Positions 39,056-41,759 of a stretch of DNA of 41,759 bases are shown here, piece by piece. Numbering within the stretch: the first letter of the stretch is position 1; the number at the start of each line of letters is the position of its first letter. Source of the stretch: Oscillospiraceae bacterium (lineage in GTDB: Bacteria; Bacillota; Clostridia; Oscillospirales; Oscillospiraceae); assembly GCA_017479425.1 (NCBI GenBank), contig JAFVCD010000014.1:1-41759 (forward strand). The letters run 5' to 3'. A model generated the notes under the pieces. It saw nothing but the letters and a program-made list of their open reading frames with translations, was not told the DNA's origin and searched no databases. The translations under genes were made by a program, and so were the position numbers.

Positions 39056-39995
39056 TATGCAACTCCATAATGAGCTCCGCAAGCTCGCCGCGTGTCACAA
39101 CGGCATCGGAGCCCTCGTTATTTATCTTGAATAGCGCAAGCTCGCTCCTCACGACGTTCTCCTCCGGAGAGAGCTTCATATCGGGATACGCAGTCTCCAG
39201 CCATCTGACCGCCTTGGAATACCATTTTGTTCCCTCGGCCTGCACATCCGGTCTCCCGGCGGCATTATAGAGCGCCTGCGCTACCATCGCGCCGCACACC
39301 GTGCCTTCCGGCGAGAATTTCCCGCCGCCGACTCCGTTGAGAAAGCCCCTCTCGAAGCAGTATTGAACGGCCTTGTGGTATCTGCTCCCCGGTCGAACGT
39401 CCGAAAATGCCTCGAGCGCCCTCCACGGGTTATTCTTATGCGGGTCTGTGGGATCCCAGCCCGCCGGGTAGCCCTCCGGTATCGCATCGATGTACTTTTC
39501 CGGCGCGATGGGGTCTGTTTCCTCGTCGACTACGCTGACGGCAGTCCCCCAATCGCAATTATCGTATATCCACTTCGCGTCCGCGACCTGAAGGCGAACG
39601 CAGCCGAGGGAAACGCTCTTTCCGAGGTCGCCGTACTCCTCAGTGATAAGCGTCGAGGCGTCGGCGGCTGTGTAGCAGGCGGAGTGAAAGAGGTAGTTGC
39701 CCTTGATCTGAGTGCAGTACTGCCCATAGCTTCCGTCTACCATTCGGATCCACTTTGCCTTGTAGCCCGTGAGCGCAAATTCACCCGCCGGCGTTTCGTC
39801 GCCGGGCTTTCCGGTGGAGCAGATGAACGCGCGCGAGGGATAGTACTCCCCGTCTGCGCCCTTTTCATATACGGTCACGACGTTTGTCGCGCGATTGACT
39901 CTTATTTTATAATCGTCTGACGCCGCCGAGGCTGAAAATGCAGCGGAGGCGAGCATAAAGCAGGCAAGAATGAGTGCCGAAAGTCGTTTTATCAC
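39048..39995 (-). CDS. Secreted L,D-transpeptidase (YkuD) with SLH repeats
   Basis: A 315-residue exported protein. The signal peptide is MIKRLSALILACFMLASAAFSASA. The YkuD domain (about 26-165) has the His in FHSACY and the catalytic Cys in SVSLGCVRL. The C-terminal part has one clear SLH repeat (FSDVRPGSRYHKAVQYCFERGFLNG) and a second weaker one, which would bind it to the cell wall. The enzyme cross-links peptidoglycan 3-3 or attaches proteins. I chose GTG 39995 (AAAGGTGG eight bases before), which gives a proper signal peptide; the frame has a GTG four codons earlier inside the ribosome binding site. It is translationally linked to hemW. Confidence 0.88.
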   Translation of the reverse strand: MIKRLSALILACFMLASAAFSASAASDDYKIRVNRATNVVTVYEKGADGEYYPSRAFICSTGKPGDETPAGEFALTGYKAKWIRMVDGSYGQYCTQIKGNYLFHSACYTAADASTLITEEYGDLGKSVSLGCVRLQVADAKWIYDNCDWGTAVSVVDEETDPIAPEKYIDAIPEGYPAGWDPTDPHKNNPWRALEAFSDVRPGSRYHKAVQYCFERGFLNGVGGGKFSPEGTVCGAMVAQALYNAAGRPDVQAEGTKWYSKAVRWLETAYPDMKLSPEENVVRSELALFKINNEGSDAVVTRGELAELIMELHNG

Positions 39996-40027
39996 GGGCT
40001 TGTCCACCTTTGCGCATAGATACAGTT

Positions 40028-40056
40028 ATTTTAACACAATAATATAGCTTTGGCAA
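40028..40056 (-). promoter_or_regulatory. Promoter of the L,D-transpeptidase-hemW operon
   Basis: Minus strand TTGCCA (40051-40056), 17-base spacer, TAAAAT (40028-40033). Confidence 0.75.
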
Positions 40057-40089
40057 CGAAATAATGGTACAATTTATTTTGTTAATTAG

Positions 40090-40118
40090 TTGACAAACGC
40101 CGTGGAATAATCTATAAT
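40090..40118 (+). promoter_or_regulatory. Perfect consensus promoter of the SDR gene
   Basis: TTGACA (40090-40095), exactly 17 bases, TATAAT (40113-40118). It is divergent from the L,D-transpeptidase promoter 34 bases away. Confidence 0.93.
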
Positions 40119-40158
40119 AGCCACAGTTCAAAATTTTATCGAATGGGAGAAAAGCAAA

Positions 40159-40932
40159 ATGAAAAACTATTTCGATCTTAAGGGCCAGGTAGCTATCGTT
40201 ACCGGCTGCTCCACCGGTCTCGGCGTGCAGATGGCAAAGGCTCTCGCAAACCAGGGTGCAAACATCGTAGTCGTAGCCCGCCGTCAGAACCTCATTGAGC
40301 AGGTCGCCGATGAGATCAGCAAAGAATTCGGCGTTGAGACCCTTCCCGTCCGCTGCGACATTACCGATACCGACGGCGTCAACGCAATGGTAGACGCAGT
40401 TATGGCAAAGTTCGGCAGAATCGACGTTCTCATCAACAACGCCGGCACAGGCGCAGTTGCGCCGGCCGAGGACATCACCGACGATCAGTTCTCGCACGAG
40501 ATGGAGATTGACCTCTTCGGCTCCTTCAAGGTTGCCCGTGCCGTTGCCAAGAAGGCAATGATCCCCGCAAAGTACGGCAGAATCATCAACATCGCTTCAA
40601 TGTACGGTCTTGTCGGCAACAAGATCGCCGGCTCCGCTCCTTATCACGCAGCTAAGGGCGGCGTTGTCAACCTCACCCGTGCTCTCGCTGCCGAGTGGGG
40701 CAAGTACGGCATCACCGTCAACTCCATCTGCCCGGGCTACTTCTACACTCCGCTGACCGTTGACACGCTCAACTCCGACTTCTTCCAGCAGAACGCCAAG
40801 ACCATGATCCCCGAGGAGCGCTACGGCAACGAGGGCGAGCTCGACTCCGCCGCTATCTTCCTTGCCTCCCCCGCTTCCAGCTACGTCACCGGCGTACAGC
40901 TCCCTGTCGACGGCGGCTACACCTGCATGTAA
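40159..40932 (+). CDS. Short-chain dehydrogenase (gluconate 5-dehydrogenase-like)
   Basis: A 257-residue SDR with TGCSTGLGVQMA (NAD(P) site, residues 15-26), NNAGTG, the catalytic Ser in INIASMYGLVG, YHAAKGG as the Tyr-Lys pair, and PVDGGYTCM at the end. It resembles gluconate 5-dehydrogenases and other polyol SDRs; the substrate is unknown. A perfect promoter and GGGAG before the ATG suggest high expression. Its codons look optimised (few rare codons), which agrees. It is single, with its own terminator. Just downstream is the end of an IS66 element. Confidence 0.88.
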   Translation: MKNYFDLKGQVAIVTGCSTGLGVQMAKALANQGANIVVVARRQNLIEQVADEISKEFGVETLPVRCDITDTDGVNAMVDAVMAKFGRIDVLINNAGTGAVAPAEDITDDQFSHEMEIDLFGSFKVARAVAKKAMIPAKYGRIINIASMYGLVGNKIAGSAPYHAAKGGVVNLTRALAAEWGKYGITVNSICPGYFYTPLTVDTLNSDFFQQNAKTMIPEERYGNEGELDSAAIFLASPASSYVTGVQLPVDGGYTCM

Positions 40933-40965
40933 ATCGCTTCGCTTCACGCGAGAGGCAGAAATGAT

Positions 40966-40999
40966 AATAATCCCGTGGGTCACCCCACGGGATTATTTT
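40966..40999 (+). terminator. Terminator of the SDR gene
   Basis: AATAATCCCGTGGG and its exact complement around a four-base loop, then TTATC. Confidence 0.9.
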
Positions 41000-41024
41000 A
41001 TCGTAACCGTCAAATAAAACAGCG

Positions 41025-41052
41025 CAGAGCCTGCGAAAATCCGCAGGCTCTG
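41025..41052 (-). terminator. Hairpin at the 3' end of the IS66 transposase gene
   Basis: CAGAGCCTGCG/CGCAGGCTCTG, followed on the minus strand by CGCTGTTTTATTTG; it may terminate the transposase message before it leaves the element. Confidence 0.6.
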
Positions 41053-41068
41053 GTACTACATTCTGAAA

Positions 41069-41759
41069 TTAAACCTTGCAGCTCTCCGGCGCCGATGATG
41101 GGAGGAAGGTCTTGAACCAGCTATCGTCTTTCTTCTTTACCTTCGGGGCTTCTCTGAATATCCAAAGAAGATAGCGGTAAGGATCTAAGCCGTTCTCCTT
41201 TGCCGTTTCAATGATGCTGTATATGACAGCGCTCGACGTCGCTCCCGCCGGAGTATTTGCGAACAGCCAGTTCCTGCGCCCCATTACGAACGGCTTTATG
41301 CTCCTCTCGGCGCGGTTGTTCGAGAGCTCCAATCTGCCGTCCTCAAGGTATCTCACAAGATACTTCCACTGCTCAACAAGATAATTCAGCGCCTTGCCAA
41401 GCGCAGATTTACCGGCTGTTTTGGGCATGAGCTCATTTGCCCATGCGTACATAGCGTCCAGAACAGGCTTTGCCTTTTCCCGACGCTCTTTCAGCTTCTC
41501 TTCAATCGGAAGATCAGCTATCTCTTTCTCAATATTGAACAGCTTAGTGCAGTACGCGACTCCCTTCGCCGCTTCACTGCCGACTTGAGCCTCCTTCGGA
41601 AGCACGTTCAGCGCCTCATCGAACTTGCGCCGCGCATGAGCCATACAGCCGACAACGCGAATGCTCTCCGGAAGGGTGTGGTAGCCCTGGTAGCCGTCGG
41701 CGTGGAGCCATCCGCTGAAGCCTTCAAGGAATGCTTTTGCATTCTCCGGCTTCCTTGAC
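41069..41759 (-). CDS. IS66-family transposase (TnpC), C-terminal part
   Basis: The frame enters from the right edge without a start codon. The last 229 or so residues are present: ENAKAFLEGFSGWLHADGYQ, then VVGCMAHARRKFDEALN, ELSNNRAERSIKPFVMGRRN and the C-terminal LDPYRYLLWIFREAP. This is the DDE transposase of IS66 elements; the last Glu of the catalytic triad is in the NNRAERSIKP block. An ATG at 41644 is internal to the protein and not its start. The stop codon is intact; whether the rest of the gene is intact cannot be seen. Confidence 0.92.
   Translation of the reverse strand, partial: SRKPENAKAFLEGFSGWLHADGYQGYHTLPESIRVVGCMAHARRKFDEALNVLPKEAQVGSEAAKGVAYCTKLFNIEKEIADLPIEEKLKERREKAKPVLDAMYAWANELMPKTAGKSALGKALNYLVEQWKYLVRYLEDGRLELSNNRAERSIKPFVMGRRNWLFANTPAGATSSAVIYSIIETAKENGLDPYRYLLWIFREAPKVKKKDDSWFKTFLPSSAPESCKV

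Larger units (their letters stand above)
41003..41759 (-). mobile_element. End of an IS66-family insertion sequence (cut by the window edge)
   Basis: The element is read from outside the window toward 41003. The end is placed at GTAACCGTCAAATAAAAC (41003-41020), because IS66 elements start with GTAA; this end is tentative since the partner end is not in view. The transposase fragment lies inside. The insertion is 70 bases past the SDR stop, beyond the SDR terminator. Confidence 0.55.

Noticed and set aside
41069-41644. A complete 191-residue transposase starting at 41644
   Set aside because: The frame continues upstream to the window edge with clear IS66 transposase sequence, so this ATG is internal.

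Overview
The window looks like chromosomal DNA from a Gram-positive gut-type Clostridia, probably Oscillospiraceae/Ruminococcaceae. This is inferred from the GC-rich Firmicutes gene set: jag, yidC and rpmH in series, VanW, QueT and ThiT ECF-type S components, AI-2E exporter family, an L,D-transpeptidase with SLH repeats, strong AGGAGG-type ribosome binding sites and sigma-A promoters. Most genes are housekeeping. Both window edges fall inside insertion sequences: an IS3-type orfA on the left and an IS66-type transposase on the right.

Region by region. 1-275 is the end of an IS3-type element. 306-1676 is a flavoprotein of the COG2509 type. 1784-7630 (minus) reads xpt, then a BMP-family lipoprotein, then an ATPase with two ABC domains and two permeases. 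This is a purine salvage and nucleoside uptake operon behind a consensus promoter, a purine-riboswitch-like leader and an intrinsic terminator. 8040-10174 is a PhoR/PhoB-like two-component pair, divergent from a D-Ala-D-Ala carboxypeptidase (10281-11480). 11635-14960 (minus) is rpmH-rnpA-yidD-yidC-jag followed by acpP. 15105-15828 is thiT behind a TPP riboswitch. 15927-18913 (plus) holds a dCMP deaminase, a PAP2 phosphatase, a FabG-like reductase and a GGDEF protein; a candidate small RNA lies on the opposite strand at 16399-16476.

18946-21533 (minus) is pgsA-plsC-AI-2E transporter. 21652-24945 (minus) is one gene encoding an amino-acid permease fused to a hybrid histidine kinase with two receiver domains. 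25055-25626 is queT with a structured leader. 25767-25910 is a run of five adjacent hairpins. 25938-28489 is mscS plus an unrecognised membrane-anchored protein. 28740-29590 (plus) is rplM-rpsI. 29739-33346 (minus) is rpsO-pnp-acyltransferase. 33497-39995 (minus) is an L,D-transpeptidase, hemW, vanW, a HAD phosphatase and mnmG. 40159-40932 (plus) is an SDR with a perfect consensus promoter, followed by the IS66 element.

The most unusual items are as follows. (1) The permease-hybrid kinase fusion. (2) A roughly 100-nt structured repeat present twice (5563-5661 and 11906-12007); its stems differ between the copies but stay paired, while its loops are identical. (3) A purine-riboswitch-like leader in which both kissing loops appear to carry extra stems. 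(4) The candidate minus-strand small RNA. (5) The five-hairpin element at 25767-25910. (6) An IS-end hairpin that would hide the transposase ribosome binding site in read-through transcripts. The usual dnaA-rpmH-...-mnmE-mnmG origin neighbourhood is broken up here. All functional statements rest on reading the sequence and knowledge of the families; no database search was run.
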